Assembly (NCBI RefSeq): GCF_007744675.1
Contig: NZ_CP036269.1
Coordinates: forward strand, 6,889,917 to 6,953,916
DNA: 64,000 bases
Direction of reading: 5' to 3'
Source of the DNA: Gimesia alba
GTDB taxonomy: Bacteria > Planctomycetota > Planctomycetia > Planctomycetales > Planctomycetaceae
The translations under genes were made by a program, and so were the position numbers. Each line of letters opens with the position of its first letter. The first letter of the stretch is position 1. Below are positions 35,457 through 44,704 of the stretch, piece after piece. The notes under the pieces are model-generated. The model saw nothing but the letters and a program-made list of their open reading frames with translations, was not told the DNA's origin and made no database searches.

Positions 35457-36404
35457 TTAAAACTCACCCACGACTTCACCCGAGCCACGGGTTGCCAGTG
35501 ATTTCAAAAGGTCCAGACTCAAACTTTCAGAAAGGAACCGGACGCTACCATCACAAAGCAGCATATGCGTGCCGCCAACATGCTGGCTGCGCCAGCCAAC
35601 GCCATATTGCGAATGGTTGCCGGAACCAATTGGATATTGAACCACCTTAGTATCAATCATCAGATAACCGTCGGCTCCGGGAGGGCTGCCATAAGCATAC
35701 GTGGCCCAGGTCCAGGGGGCGATATCATCCCAGCCCCCTTTGGAACCGCTCCAGCCAATGTAGCTGGATAATTCTCCCAGTAGAAACGTATTCGTGGTGC
35801 CATCGGTAATGTCACGAAACCGTGTTTTGTGTCGAGGGTAAAGCACGCCCGAAGTCGCATAGTGGCGGCTCGAATTGGAGCCATTCACAAACCCCACATC
35901 GACCGAGCCTCCATTACCCCGGTAATGCAATGAAGCATCATTGCCCGGGTTACCTCCCCAGCTTGTTGTATAATCGGTCGCTCGCTCGCCAATTTCTGAA
36001 GAAGGACAGATGAAGACGGTAATCGGATCGGTAAAGATGCTGTCGTCTCCATTATGCGGCGAGGTCGTGAACCGATAAGGCATCAGGTTCGTCATCTCAC
36101 CCATCGAACCGATGGCGTTGTAACGGGGCGCCTGATCAATATAAGGCAGAATTCGTGCGGACCAGCCGGTAATGTAACCTGCGTTGCTGAAATAGCCTGT
36201 CGGCAGCATGTTAAAATTGTCATGATAATTGTGAAACGCGAGCCCTAACTGCTTCAAATTATTTTTACACTGCGATCGCCGCGCCGCTTCCCGTGCCTGT
36301 TGCACGGCGGGTAACAGCAACGCAATCAGAATCGCAATAATCGCAATCACGACGAGAAGTTCAATCAGCGTAAAACCACGTTTCCTTCGAGTTGGATCAG
36401 TCAT
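35457..36404 (-). CDS. DUF1559 protein with pilin-like N-terminus
   Basis: A 315-aa protein with a type IV prepilin-like N-terminus: basic leader ending RRKRG, then [20 protein letters not shown], the site for prepilin peptidase cleavage and methylation. [21 protein letters not shown] follows, then the DUF1559 beta-rich domain with [28 protein letters not shown] and the C-terminal block [16 protein letters not shown], ending GEVVGEF. Likely exported and assembled by a type II secretion/pilus-like system into surface structures. It is the first gene of a unit with the TTR-like lipoprotein. The ATG at 36404 is preferred to a TTG one codon earlier. Confidence 0.93.
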   Translation of the reverse strand: MTDPTRRKRGFTLIELLVVIAIIAILIALLLPAVQQAREAARRSQCKNNLKQLGLAFHNYHDNFNMLPTGYFSNAGYITGWSARILPYIDQAPRYNAIGSMGEMTNLMPYRFTTSPHNGDDSIFTDPITVFICPSSEIGERATDYTTSWGGNPGNDASLHYRGNGGSVDVGFVNGSNSSRHYATSGVLYPRHKTRFRDITDGTTNTFLLGELSSYIGWSGSKGGWDDIAPWTWATYAYGSPPGADGYLMIDTKVVQYPIGSGNHSQYGVGWRSQHVGGTHMLLCDGSVRFLSESLSLDLLKSLATRGSGEVVGEF

Positions 36405-36846
36405 CAAATTATCTCGCTATTAAAGATCAATTAGAAAAGTGAGCATAAAGACGTACAAAATAAATACGAAATGCCTGTATACATGCCAGTAACTCATTCA
36501 TTAGAACGATTACTTGGATACAGATTTCATTGAGCGAGACGCGACTCGGTAGAAATGTTAAGAAAACAAACACCACCTTAATAATGTTTGTTAAGTAAGG
36601 CAACTTAATTATGAAGTTTAATAATCTATTTCGCAAACAAATCTTTCAGAGCGGAATTGCTATAACTTCTTTTATATCAATACTTGTTTATCACTTTGCC
36701 ATTCAGAACCGGGTCTGGAAAACGAATGATTTGAGTTGCCACAGAAAGTGGAGAAACAAAAGAGGGGCATCTGTGTTCAATCAGTTAACATGCTGAAATT
36801 CCAGCATGGTCATCAATTCTAAAATGAAAACTCCCGGGAGAACTAC
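36405..36846. promoter_or_regulatory. Divergent AT-rich promoter region
   Basis: About 440 bp between the DUF1559 gene (minus) and the esterase gene (plus). It is AT-rich. A 61-codon open frame at 36611-36796 has no ribosome site or family resemblance and was left out. The direct repeat starting at 36850 lies inside the next gene. No repeat family of this window is present. Confidence 0.4.
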
Positions 36847-37812
36847 ATGAAAGCCCTTATCTGTTCGACATTGATTAAAGCCCTTATCTGTTCGACATTG
36901 ATTATTGTCTTCACAGGAACCGCTCTGACTGAAAAGACAGTCCTGGCGCAACAGCCACGTAGAGAAGGTTCCCGTCTGCGAGACACCGTGGTCGAACACC
37001 GTGATTTGGAATATGCCAGAATCAATGGGAAACCATTACTACTCGATCTGTATCTCCCCAAAGGAATCAAGAATCCGCCACTGCTGGTCTGGATTCATGG
37101 CGGTGGCTGGCGAAACGGAGACAAAGGACGGGGCGGCAAGTTAATGCCTCTAGGAATCAAGGCCGGCTATGCCTGTGCCAGCATCAACTATCGTTTAAGT
37201 GGCGAGGCAACTTTTCCTGCACAGATTCATGACTGCAAAGCCGCCATCCGCTGGCTGCGCGCTCACGCCGACAAGTATGGTTATGATGCCCGTCGCATCG
37301 GCGTAGGAGGCTCCTCCGCCGGCGGTCATCTGGTCGCGCTATTGGGAACCAGTGGAGGCGACAAAGATCTGGAAGGCAAAGTGGGCACACACCTGGATCA
37401 GCCCAGCAGCGTACAGGCGGTCTGTGACATGTGGGGGCCGACTGACTTTCTGCAGATGGACGCGCACGCGCTTCCCAATGCCCGCTTTAAACACAACGAT
37501 CCCCGCTCACCTGAATCACTGATGATTGGCGGCCCGATACTGGAAAACAAAGACAAAGTCGCTAAAGCCAATCCGATGACGTATATCGACAAACAGGATC
37601 CCCCTTTCCTAATCCTGCATGGCTCCAAAGATCCGCTGGTTCCCGTGCATCAGAGTCATCTCCTACATCAGGCGTTGAAAAAACAAAAAGTTCCCGTCAC
37701 ACTGCAGGTCGTCGAAGGAGCCGGGCATGGCGGGCGTGAATTCAATGCGCCTGACATCAACGCACAAATCGTGAAGTTCTTTGACCAGCATCTGAAGCAG
37801 CCGAATAAATAG
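36847..37812 (+). CDS. Secreted alpha/beta hydrolase (esterase)
   Basis: A 321-aa exported esterase of the BD-FAE/carboxylesterase type. Oxyanion motif HGGGWRNGD, nucleophile motif GGSSAGGH (Ser about 157), acid in GSKDPLVP and the catalytic His in EGAGHGG complete the triad. The signal peptide is unusual. A perfect 27-bp tandem duplication (36850-36876 and 36877-36903) gives KALICSTLI twice in a row, lengthening the hydrophobic region; cleavage is probably near VLA-QQ (about residue 37). The natural substrate could be acetylated sugars. Single gene with the ribosome site GGGAGAA before the ATG. Confidence 0.88.
   Translation: MKALICSTLIKALICSTLIIVFTGTALTEKTVLAQQPRREGSRLRDTVVEHRDLEYARINGKPLLLDLYLPKGIKNPPLLVWIHGGGWRNGDKGRGGKLMPLGIKAGYACASINYRLSGEATFPAQIHDCKAAIRWLRAHADKYGYDARRIGVGGSSAGGHLVALLGTSGGDKDLEGKVGTHLDQPSSVQAVCDMWGPTDFLQMDAHALPNARFKHNDPRSPESLMIGGPILENKDKVAKANPMTYIDKQDPPFLILHGSKDPLVPVHQSHLLHQALKKQKVPVTLQVVEGAGHGGREFNAPDINAQIVKFFDQHLKQPNK
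36850..36903 (+). repeat. Perfect 27-bp tandem duplication in a signal peptide
   Basis: Two identical, adjacent 27-bp copies (36850-36876 and 36877-36903) encode the nine residues KALICSTLI twice. Being in frame and in the hydrophobic core of the signal peptide, it keeps the gene open. Identity of the copies suggests a recent event. Confidence 0.95.
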
Positions 37813-37930
37813 AATGAGAGTCACCGGCGGTGTCCGTTTCACAAAAACTTTGTCTTGCTGTCGGTAGCTGCGTACAATGGTCTTAATTGAGTCCTCTCGG
37901 CAGGTAAGTATTTTGTACAAGGTCAGCGGC

Positions 37931-38467
37931 ATGCAACGTACAATTCAATTCGATCTCTTATGGCATCATGTCAAGCAGCGGTCTCCCTGTAAAACACATT
38001 ATTTCCATGGCTTCGACCACTGGATGCGTGTGTTACGCAATGGTCGAGTGCTTGCCCTCCACACAGGAGCTGACCCTGTGATCGTGGAACTGTTTGCATT
38101 ATTTCATGATTCCTGTCGCTGGTCGGATGGTTATGATACAGGCCATGGTGCCCGCGGTGCTGCTCTGGCCAAAGAACTGCACGGCGATCTGTTTGAACTG
38201 GACGACGATAATTTTGAACGGCTGCACTATGCCTGCACCTGGCATCAGGAGCAGGACTTCTGTGATGATCCCACGATCGGTACCTGCTGGGATGCAGACC
38301 GTCTGGATCTGGTACGCGTCGGCATTCTTCCTGATCCCCGGTTGCTCAATACCGAATTTGCTAAACAGCTGGCGGGTGAATTGAATCTGGAAGAAGAATT
38401 GTCCAGACACTACGAGAATCTTTTTCGGGATAACAAAACCTCTTTAAAATCAGCATCACATCATTGA
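37931..38467 (+). CDS. HD-domain protein
   Basis: A 178-aa cytoplasmic protein with the HD metal-dependent phosphohydrolase pattern: H in FHGFDHWMRV, the HD pair in LFALFHDSCRW (near 54-64), the following YDTGHGARGAALA and a late Asp in WDADRLDLVRVGI. Some HD proteins act on nucleotides or cyclic nucleotides; the substrate here is not predictable. The start at 37931 begins cleanly with MQRTIQFDLLWHHV; an ATG at 37877 would add 18 residues. A ~60-bp gap on the same strand after the esterase suggests possible co-transcription. Confidence 0.75.
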   Translation: MQRTIQFDLLWHHVKQRSPCKTHYFHGFDHWMRVLRNGRVLALHTGADPVIVELFALFHDSCRWSDGYDTGHGARGAALAKELHGDLFELDDDNFERLHYACTWHQEQDFCDDPTIGTCWDADRLDLVRVGILPDPRLLNTEFAKQLAGELNLEEELSRHYENLFRDNKTSLKSASHH

Positions 38468-38566
38468 AATCTCGTTTCTGGAGGGTTTACACTCAGCTCT
38501 GTTTCCCTGAAAATAGCGGCACACTCTAAGAATGTCGCGTTTCCATTTTTCAGGCACAGGATTATC

Positions 38567-39004
38567 ATGTTTTCGCTATCGACTTCGATTTTAAGACACA
38601 CAAGACTCCCTCTCAGCTGCTTTGCACTTCTCGTTTTTCTGTCGGGTTGCTCTCCCACTCCCGAAGACCAGCCGGACGTAGGTCTCGTGAAAGGCATGGT
38701 GACACTGGACGGCGAAGCAATTCCGGGAGCCGTGGTTGATTTTGCTCCCGAAAGCGGGCGGCCCTCTTCCGGTATCACAGACAGTGAAGGACGCTACGAG
38801 TTGGCCTACAACCCAACCACCAAGGGAGCGAAAATCGGAAAACATACGGTTCGAATCTCGACCCATCGTTACATTGAAAACGACGATGGTACGACGACAG
38901 AGCAAAAGGAAATCATCCCCGAGAAATACAATGTGAACTCCACACTCACTGTGGAAGTCAAACCCGGAGAAAATGATTTTCCGTTTTCACTCGATAAAGA
39001 ATAA
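38567..39004 (+). CDS. TTR-like (carboxypeptidase-regulatory-like) lipoprotein
   Basis: A 145-aa lipoprotein with signal peptide and lipobox FLSGC (Cys28), then one transthyretin-like beta-sandwich: VKGMVTLDGEAIPGAVVDFAP, SEGRYELAYNPTTKGAKIGKHTVRIS, and the C-terminal IPEKYNVNSTLTVEVKPGEN. It is a clear relative of the lipoprotein at 34947. It faces a DUF1559 gene tail to tail with a shared terminator between them, unlike the other two lipoproteins, which follow a DUF1559 gene on the same strand. Confidence 0.85.
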   Translation: MFSLSTSILRHTRLPLSCFALLVFLSGCSPTPEDQPDVGLVKGMVTLDGEAIPGAVVDFAPESGRPSSGITDSEGRYELAYNPTTKGAKIGKHTVRISTHRYIENDDGTTTEQKEIIPEKYNVNSTLTVEVKPGENDFPFSLDKE

Positions 39005-39043
39005 TGCCGCGCCTTTTAGCGATTTCAAACGTTTCGCGCATAA

Positions 39044-39077
39044 AAACATCCCTGCAGATCACTCTGCAGGGATGTTT
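39044..39077. terminator. Bidirectional terminator between convergent genes
   Basis: A perfect 14-bp stem (39044-39057 with 39064-39077, AAACATCCCTGCAG) and 6-nt loop sit between the stop of the lipoprotein gene (39004) and that of the DUF1559 gene (39111). The minus strand has a T-run after it, the plus strand a T-rich stretch, so it can serve both genes. Confidence 0.85.
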
Positions 39078-39110
39078 GAGTTTCTATTTGAGAACGAAGT
39101 CTGTTCCAGC

Positions 39111-40019
39111 TTAGAATTCTCCAATGACCTGACCATCATTAATGACCGACAGTTTGAAATAGATTCCTGTGGTGGCGGTCGGTGGCGTTGAGTTGCTGGA
39201 GGCGTCGATGTTTTCGCTGACGAATCGAACCTGGCCATCTGCCAACAGGTAATGCACTCCACCCACGTGTAGACTGGAGGGGCCGAACTGGTAACCGGTT
39301 CCATTGATCATGGACCAGCCCACCCGGTGCTGAATGGTAAAGTTGCGAATGTTGTCAAAACCGTTTGCCGGACAGGGATGAGTCACACCCGCCCAGACGC
39401 CACCACGATGGTTCGTGCCTGCACTGTCATTAACCGTAGTCCGTTCGGTGAAGGCAACGGTATTTGAAGTCCCATCAGTAATATCACGAATTCTGGTTCG
39501 ACTGTTTTGAAAGAACATCCCATTGCCCTTCGTCCCACAACGCATATCAATGTTTCCGTTAATGCCCAGATAGTTTGAAAGGCCAATCGGCTGACCATTC
39601 ACCGGAATATCGGAATTTTTGGAGGCGTCCGGATCGGCACTAGAGGGACAAAGATAAATCGGCAGGATGGTACGGATATCAGTCAGAGTTGTGGTATTCG
39701 TTACATCCATGGGACCGTTCGGACTCAGTTTGTTATACAGGGGTGCCTGGTCCATGAAGGGCAGAATAAACGTTGTCGAGAGCCAGCCGTGATCCATAAT
39801 GAATCCGGGAGGAAAGACGCGATGCGTTTCATGATAGTTGTGAATGGCCAGACCAATCTGTTTTAGATTGTTCTTACAAGTACTGCGACGCGCCGCTTCC
39901 CGTGCCTGCTGTACCGCCGGCAGTAACAGGGCGATCAGAATCGCGATGATTGCGATCACAACCAGTAATTCGATGAGGGTAAATCCTCGCTTTACGTAAG
40001 TGCCTTTAGATAAACTCAT
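39111..40019 (-). CDS. DUF1559 protein with pilin-like N-terminus
   Basis: A 302-aa member of the same family as the genes at 35457 and 51369. Short leader ending YVKRG, then [20 protein letters not shown] for prepilin peptidase processing, [51 protein letters not shown] and the C-terminal [21 protein letters not shown], ending GQVIGEF. The ATG at 40019 is chosen so that the leader is of normal length; in-frame ATGs at 40031 and 40061 are less likely. Exported, probably part of a surface fibre or pseudopilus. Confidence 0.92.
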   Translation of the reverse strand: MSLSKGTYVKRGFTLIELLVVIAIIAILIALLLPAVQQAREAARRSTCKNNLKQIGLAIHNYHETHRVFPPGFIMDHGWLSTTFILPFMDQAPLYNKLSPNGPMDVTNTTTLTDIRTILPIYLCPSSADPDASKNSDIPVNGQPIGLSNYLGINGNIDMRCGTKGNGMFFQNSRTRIRDITDGTSNTVAFTERTTVNDSAGTNHRGGVWAGVTHPCPANGFDNIRNFTIQHRVGWSMINGTGYQFGPSSLHVGGVHYLLADGQVRFVSENIDASSNSTPPTATTGIYFKLSVINDGQVIGEF

Positions 40020-40393
40020 TGTGGATTCCATTTTAAATCGGAAGAAACGGGGGCGAGACAAAACAATGAAGCTGAAGTAAGGTGAGTCAACTGTGGGAGG
40101 TATATCACTTAAGTGAAATTCTATGTGTTATTCGTAGCAAATTCAAGCCTTCAATTCACCGTAACTGTCCATTATGACACTGTTTAACGTGATTTTCACA
40201 ATTGGGGGCTACCAGGCTCAAATGCAGAGAATCGCCTGTAAAGAAGCCGAAATGTCCCAGAAAACGGCCCCTCGACGAGACTGTGCTAAAGGCCATAGAC
40301 CAGAGTTTCCTGATCGAATACACTCCCGCAAAGCCGGTAAGACTCTGAATTCCGGTCAATGAACGAGGAAGTTCTCAGAGAAAGGACGAAGGA
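40020..40393. promoter_or_regulatory. Divergent promoter region
   Basis: About 370 bp between a DUF1559 gene (minus) and the HAD gene (plus). No repeat of this window and no convincing small gene; a 62-codon frame at 40174-40362 has no ribosome site or family match. Promoter boxes were not assigned. Confidence 0.4.
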
Positions 40394-41224
40394 ATGTCGC
40401 CTGCTCACCAATCAAATTCCACGCCGATCACTGCAAACAGTCGCCGCCATTTTCTGGCGACCGGAGCTGGAGTCGCAGCAGGGATGCTGCCGACGTATGT
40501 TTCCGCGCAGGAACAACAGGAGCCCACGATGAACTCACGACCGAAGTGTCTATTCTTTGATGTCAATGAAACCCTGCTCGATCTGGAAGCGATGAAAGCC
40601 AGTGTCGCGAATGCGCTCGGCGGTCGCCCCGATCTGCTGCCGCTCTGGTTCACCACAATGCTGCAGCATTCACTGGTCGCGACGGTCGGCGATCATTATG
40701 ACGATTTCGGCGTGATTGGCGCCGCTACGTTGCAGATGGTGGCCCGCAATGAAGGGATCGAACTGACGGACGAAGCCGCGAAACAGGCGATCGCGCCGAT
40801 TCGCTCACTCCCTCCACACCCCGATGTAAAACCGGCCCTCGAACAGTTAAAGCAGGCCGGCTTTCGGATCGTGACGCTGACCAACTCATCACAGGCGGGC
40901 GTGGATACCCAGATGAAAAACGCGGGCCTGTATGATCTATTCGAAACGCGATTGAGTATCGAAGAACTGCAGATGTTCAAACCGCACTCGCACGTTTACA
41001 AATGGGCGGCCCGCAAAATGAAAGTGAAGCCGGAGGACTGCATGCTGATCGCCGCCCACGGCTGGGATATCGCCGGTGCTCTCTGGGCCGGCTGGCGCGG
41101 CGCGTTCGTCTCACGCCCCGGCGCGCAACTTTACCCCCTGGCGAAACAACCCGAAATCATCGAACCCAACCTGCAACACGTAGCCGCACAGTTGCTGCAA
41201 CTGGGAACGGATTGCTGCCCGTAA
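40394..41224 (+). CDS. Tat-exported haloacid dehalogenase-type hydrolase
   Basis: A 276-aa HAD-superfamily protein resembling type II L-2-haloacid dehalogenases: motif I FFDVNETLLDLEAM (nucleophile Asp about 56), motif II LTNSSQAG, a Lys in MFKPHSHVY, and motif IV MLIAAHGWDIAGALWAGW. The variable cap lies between motifs I and II. Unusually it begins with a twin-arginine signal (SRRHFLATGAGVAAG, about 16-30, then AQEQQ), so it should be folded inside and exported. A start at the internal MNSRPK (residue 46) would give a normal cytoplasmic enzyme, but the Tat motif argues for the long form. Substrate unknown. Confidence 0.85.
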   Translation: MSPAHQSNSTPITANSRRHFLATGAGVAAGMLPTYVSAQEQQEPTMNSRPKCLFFDVNETLLDLEAMKASVANALGGRPDLLPLWFTTMLQHSLVATVGDHYDDFGVIGAATLQMVARNEGIELTDEAAKQAIAPIRSLPPHPDVKPALEQLKQAGFRIVTLTNSSQAGVDTQMKNAGLYDLFETRLSIEELQMFKPHSHVYKWAARKMKVKPEDCMLIAAHGWDIAGALWAGWRGAFVSRPGAQLYPLAKQPEIIEPNLQHVAAQLLQLGTDCCP

Positions 41225-41370
41225 CGAGATCTTTCGAATCAAAAAAATGTGAGAATTGATCCGAAATAGTGATTGACCAACGATTATGATCGAAATCGGG
41301 TGCTACTGTCGGCTGGCTATTTAGTCCAGACAGTGCTACTCGAAACAGTTCCTGATTCCCATTCAGCGCA

Positions 41371-41405
41371 TAAAAAAACGCATCCCATAATGATGAGATG
41401 CGTTT
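41371..41405 (-). terminator. Rho-independent terminator of rpsU
   Basis: On the minus strand, an 8-bp core stem AACGCATC/GATGCGTT (41397-41404 with 41378-41385) is followed by seven T. It is 25 bp past the rpsU stop. Confidence 0.85.
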
Positions 41406-41429
41406 TGTATATCTGATTGCAATCAGTGA

Positions 41430-41627
41430 CTACTGGTTACTCTGCAGGCGAGAGAGGCGGGCGCGACGTTCTGCACGACGTCGGTTTCTTCGGTTCTCAT
41501 CGCTGGGCTTTTCATAATATTCGCGACGACGCATTTCTTTTTTAATGCCAGCGTGCTCAACAATCTTACGGAACCGTTTTACTGCCTCCTGAATTGATTC
41601 GTTTTCTCGTAACCGAAGCTTAACCAC
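41430..41627 (-). CDS. rpsU: 30S ribosomal protein bS21
   Basis: A 65-aa basic protein of the small ribosomal subunit: [20 protein letters not shown] at the start, [18 protein letters not shown] in the middle, and an Arg-rich tail ([16 protein letters not shown]). In bacteria S21 helps mRNA binding during initiation. The start is GTG at 41627 with AAGGTGA upstream. It is a single-gene unit with its own terminator. Confidence 0.95.
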   Translation of the reverse strand: MVKLRLRENESIQEAVKRFRKIVEHAGIKKEMRRREYYEKPSDENRRNRRRAERRARLSRLQSNQ

Positions 41628-41860
41628 TCAAATCACCTTTTCTTTTCCTGATTGCAATAAAAGTTTGTAAACATACCAATTAGATATACATCGTCTCATC
41701 CATTGATGAGAATTCAGACGTTTTTCTACTGAAGCGGGTCCGATAGACAGACCTCTCACTCCAAGGTGGGAACGACAAAGATAACAAAACAGGCCGGTTC
41801 TGCAAAGTCAACCAGAAAAATACTCTGTGAAAACCATAAGAAGTGTTCATTCACACACTT

Positions 41861-42769
41861 CTACTCGCCCTTCAAAATCCCCAAACGTTGCAGTTTCGAC
41901 TGACATTCATCCCGTTCGCGGCTCCGTTTCAGTGATTTCCAGGTCTCATCCTGTACTTCCAGAAATGCATCTTCTGAAAACGGAGGCACCAGTGATTTCT
42001 CAGCTGCACTCGCCATTAACCGGGCCAGAACCTCTTTATCCAGGCGGGTCAGGAACATGGCCCCCTGCCGATAGTCTTCAAAGGCTTCCCAGACCACGGG
42101 AAACAGCAGTTTGACGATTTGCTCGCCAATCGCCCGGGAATACTCCTGAATCTCCCACTGAGCATGCGAGTCCATACGTAAGCTCAAGAAGTGAATCAAG
42201 TTATGTAAATCAATTTTCCAGTAAGCTTCGGTGTAGGTCGCCAGTGGTAAATCTTTGCGGGCCTGTTCGCGGGCCACGCCGGCTTCCAGACGGGCCTCGT
42301 AAACGTCGCGGGCTTTCTGCTGAAATTCGGTCTCTTCCTCAGTCAGTTTTTGTCCCAGATCTTCTGGCAGCGGGGCGTCACTGCCCTGCCGGTTGGAAGT
42401 TGCCTGGGTTCGCCATTCGCCGGGAAGTGTGGTCTGAGCGGAATCGATGGCAACCGAATAACGGGTGCTGTATTCGTTCACATTGGCCGTCCGGTGGCGA
42501 ATCCACTGCCGCCAGCAGTCCATCGGTACCCGTACCAGGAACTTGAGTTCGGCCATTTCGAAGGGGGTACTGTGCCGATGACGCATTAGATAGCGGATCA
42601 AAGTCCGGTCGTCGGAAACGCGTTTGGTTCCCTCTCCATAGCTGACTCGGGCTGCCTGAACAATCGAACTGTCATCGCCCATGACATCTACCAGACAAAC
42701 AAAACCGTCATTGAGAACCGGAATTTTTTTCCAGCGCAATTCGTCAATGAGTTCAGACCGCTCCGTCAT
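41861..42769 (-). CDS. thyX: FAD-dependent thymidylate synthase ThyX
   Basis: A 302-aa flavin enzyme making dTMP from dUMP with methylene-tetrahydrofolate. The ThyX signature R-H-R-x7-S-x-R-Y is present as RHRTANVNEYSTRY. Upstream, RHRHSTPFEMAELKF matches the conserved region before it, and downstream comes HFLSLRMDSHAQWEIQEY. Length is slightly above the usual ~230-260 because of a C-terminal extension (roughly 250-302). The ATG at 42769 has CGGGAG 8 bp upstream; a GTG three codons earlier is less likely. Confidence 0.95.
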   Translation of the reverse strand: MTERSELIDELRWKKIPVLNDGFVCLVDVMGDDSSIVQAARVSYGEGTKRVSDDRTLIRYLMRHRHSTPFEMAELKFLVRVPMDCWRQWIRHRTANVNEYSTRYSVAIDSAQTTLPGEWRTQATSNRQGSDAPLPEDLGQKLTEEETEFQQKARDVYEARLEAGVAREQARKDLPLATYTEAYWKIDLHNLIHFLSLRMDSHAQWEIQEYSRAIGEQIVKLLFPVVWEAFEDYRQGAMFLTRLDKEVLARLMASAAEKSLVPPFSEDAFLEVQDETWKSLKRSRERDECQSKLQRLGILKGE

Positions 42770-42949
42770 GGGGAACACTCCCGGAATGCGTTAAAAGATA
42801 AGTAGAATGGAAAACCAGAGGCAGACGAATCTCAGAAATCTGCCAGAAGACATTTATAGTCAACCGCACCCACAAACGACACCGTACCGGACTGTGAGTC
42901 TGTCAAAATCAATAAATTCACCGCCGCTTACAGTAAATTATCAGGCCGA

Positions 42950-44014
42950 TCAGTAAATAGTCAGCCGGGATTGAATGTCCACTGTCCGATTCTCTCGCGA
43001 CGATTTCAAAGCCGCCAGCAGAATCTCGGTAACATGTCGCGCCGTTGATGCATTTGACAGCGGCGGTTGAATACCTTTGCGAATACAGTCCGCCCAGTGC
43101 TGATGCGAATTCTGCACGGGATAATGCGATAGATCGACGGTTTCTTCGATCAGCGGGGCATCTTCATCGACTTTCGAACTGGGATAATAATAGCGCAATG
43201 ATTCCGCCTGCCGACTGCTGACCAGTTTCCCGGCTGTCCCATGCACAGAAAATTCGTATGTCCGGGCGGCGTCGCACCAGCCGGTTTGTGCCGTGCCCAG
43301 AGCCCCGTTTTCGAATTCGAGAATCATCGACGCCGTATCTTCGAGACGCGTCGGTTTCGACACCGTGGTCAGTTTCGCGGTCACTGATTTGACGGCTCCC
43401 ACCACGCCAACCAGATTGGCGATCGCATACACGCCCATATCAAACAGCGCTCCGACATCGGCTTTGTCGGCGTCGAAAAACCAGAGATCATCGGTCGGCT
43501 TCTCTTCCAGAATTTCCTGAATGCCCGCGTAATAGACTTCCGGGCCGCCATGACTCGCACGGGCATCGGCCGAAGCGATCGTCCCCAGCTTTTCGTTTTG
43601 AATGTAATCGCGGGTCGCCAGCACATGCGGGTTCGACATGTAAGGCAGCGCCAGCACTGTCACATCGTGATTGTCTGTCTCTTCCACAAACGCGTCGGCT
43701 TCGTCCATCGAAGTACTCAACGGCTTCTGCATGTAAACATGCTTACCCGCTTCGATGGCTTTGATGCCCCACTCCACATGCAGCGGGTGAGGCAGCGCAA
43801 TAGCGACCGCGTTGATACTTTCATCGTCGATCACGTCCTGGTAATTCTGCGTCGAACGTGGGACATTGAATTTACGACAGAGCACATCCAGTCGCGACTC
43901 TTTCCGCCCGGACAGCATCACTACTTCACAGTCTTTGACGGTCTGCAGTTCCGGCAGATGCATCTTGGCCGCAATTCCGCCGGCACCAATAATCCCGACT
44001 TTCAAATCCTTCAT
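42950..44014 (-). CDS. Gfo/Idh/MocA family oxidoreductase
   Basis: A 354-aa NAD(P)-dependent sugar or inositol dehydrogenase-like protein. The N-terminal Rossmann fold starts KVGIIGAGGIAAKMHLPEL, followed by the family motifs ALPHPLHVEWGIKAIEAGKHVYMQKPLS (the Lys of the QKP motif is catalytic in the family). The C-terminal alpha/beta domain contains GALFDMGVYAIANLVG and LEDTASMILEFENGALG. It has a good ribosome site (GGAG, 6 bp before ATG 44014). Stand-alone; substrate unknown. Confidence 0.88.
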   Translation of the reverse strand: MKDLKVGIIGAGGIAAKMHLPELQTVKDCEVVMLSGRKESRLDVLCRKFNVPRSTQNYQDVIDDESINAVAIALPHPLHVEWGIKAIEAGKHVYMQKPLSTSMDEADAFVEETDNHDVTVLALPYMSNPHVLATRDYIQNEKLGTIASADARASHGGPEVYYAGIQEILEEKPTDDLWFFDADKADVGALFDMGVYAIANLVGVVGAVKSVTAKLTTVSKPTRLEDTASMILEFENGALGTAQTGWCDAARTYEFSVHGTAGKLVSSRQAESLRYYYPSSKVDEDAPLIEETVDLSHYPVQNSHQHWADCIRKGIQPPLSNASTARHVTEILLAALKSSRENRTVDIQSRLTIY

Positions 44015-44157
44015 CACTGTCTCCACAAAGTTTGCTCTCAGATTCAGGCTGACATACAAGGCGTATATGGATTCAGTGTCTTCATTTTTGAAGTGGATGT
44101 AAAGGCTGCGATTTCCCTTTTAGAAGTAACACTCCTCTGAGGGGCGATGCGAGGTGA

Positions 44158-44255
44158 CTATCTAAAAGTAGGGTCACGCCCTACCGCTATACGAGCAGGA
44201 ACTATACTCTGAAATCGAACGAACACAGCCGGTCAAGCCGGGCCGTGGCACACGG
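44158..44255. repeat. Palindromic intergenic repeats
   Basis: Two short elements. GTAGGGTCACGCCCTAC (44170-44186) is a small hairpin. ACAGCCGGTCAAGCCGGGCCGTGGCACACGG (44224-44255) is a copy of the repeat at 207-240. They lie between the oxidoreductase and thioesterase genes; no gene is present there. Confidence 0.55.
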
Positions 44256-44285
44256 AAGTCTGATCCGGGAAGGAAATGTACTGAC

Positions 44286-44681
44286 TTACTCCGTCCCCAA
44301 ATGCTCCATTGCGGCCGGCATGCGTTGGATGTTGCCTTCGCGATCGACGCAGGCAATCACACTGTGAGCTTTGGCGATCGAGGCACCATCTCGAAACAGT
44401 TCGTAATCATGTTCCAGCTTAGCGCCGGTGACGCGGGAGAGTGTAGTCCGCAGCGTTAAGACATCATCGTAGCGGGCCGGGAGACGGTATTTGCATTCGA
44501 TCTTCGCCACCACCAGCAGGTAGCCTTTTTCTTCCATCTCACGGTAGTTGCCTCCCTGAGAACGAAAGAGTTCGGTGCGGCCCATTTCAAAGTACGTAAA
44601 ATAATTTCCATGATGCAGAAATCCCATGGAGTCCGTTTCGTTATAACGGACGCGGATCTCCATCTCATGCGAGGCAGACAT
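44286..44681 (-). CDS. YbgC-type acyl-CoA thioesterase (hotdog fold)
   Basis: A 131-aa hotdog-fold protein of the 4-hydroxybenzoyl-CoA thioesterase/YbgC family, which hydrolyses short acyl-CoAs. The family active-site segment is visible as YNETDSMGFLHHGNYFTYFEMGRTEL (13-38), with the catalytic Asp17, followed by KIECKYRLPARYDDVLTLRT. Length is typical. It is 23 bp after purF on the same strand and may share its transcript, though no link in function is evident. Confidence 0.88.
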   Translation of the reverse strand: MSASHEMEIRVRYNETDSMGFLHHGNYFTYFEMGRTELFRSQGGNYREMEEKGYLLVVAKIECKYRLPARYDDVLTLRTTLSRVTGAKLEHDYELFRDGASIAKAHSVIACVDREGNIQRMPAAMEHLGTE

Positions 44682-44704
44682 AAGGCTGGCATTCCTTTTT
44701 CGAA

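Noticed and set aside
36611-36796. 61-codon frame in the gap before the esterase
   Set aside because: No ribosome site, no conserved pattern; AT-rich promoter region.
40174-40362. 62-codon frame before the HAD gene
   Set aside because: Composition unlike neighbours, no ribosome site, no known family.
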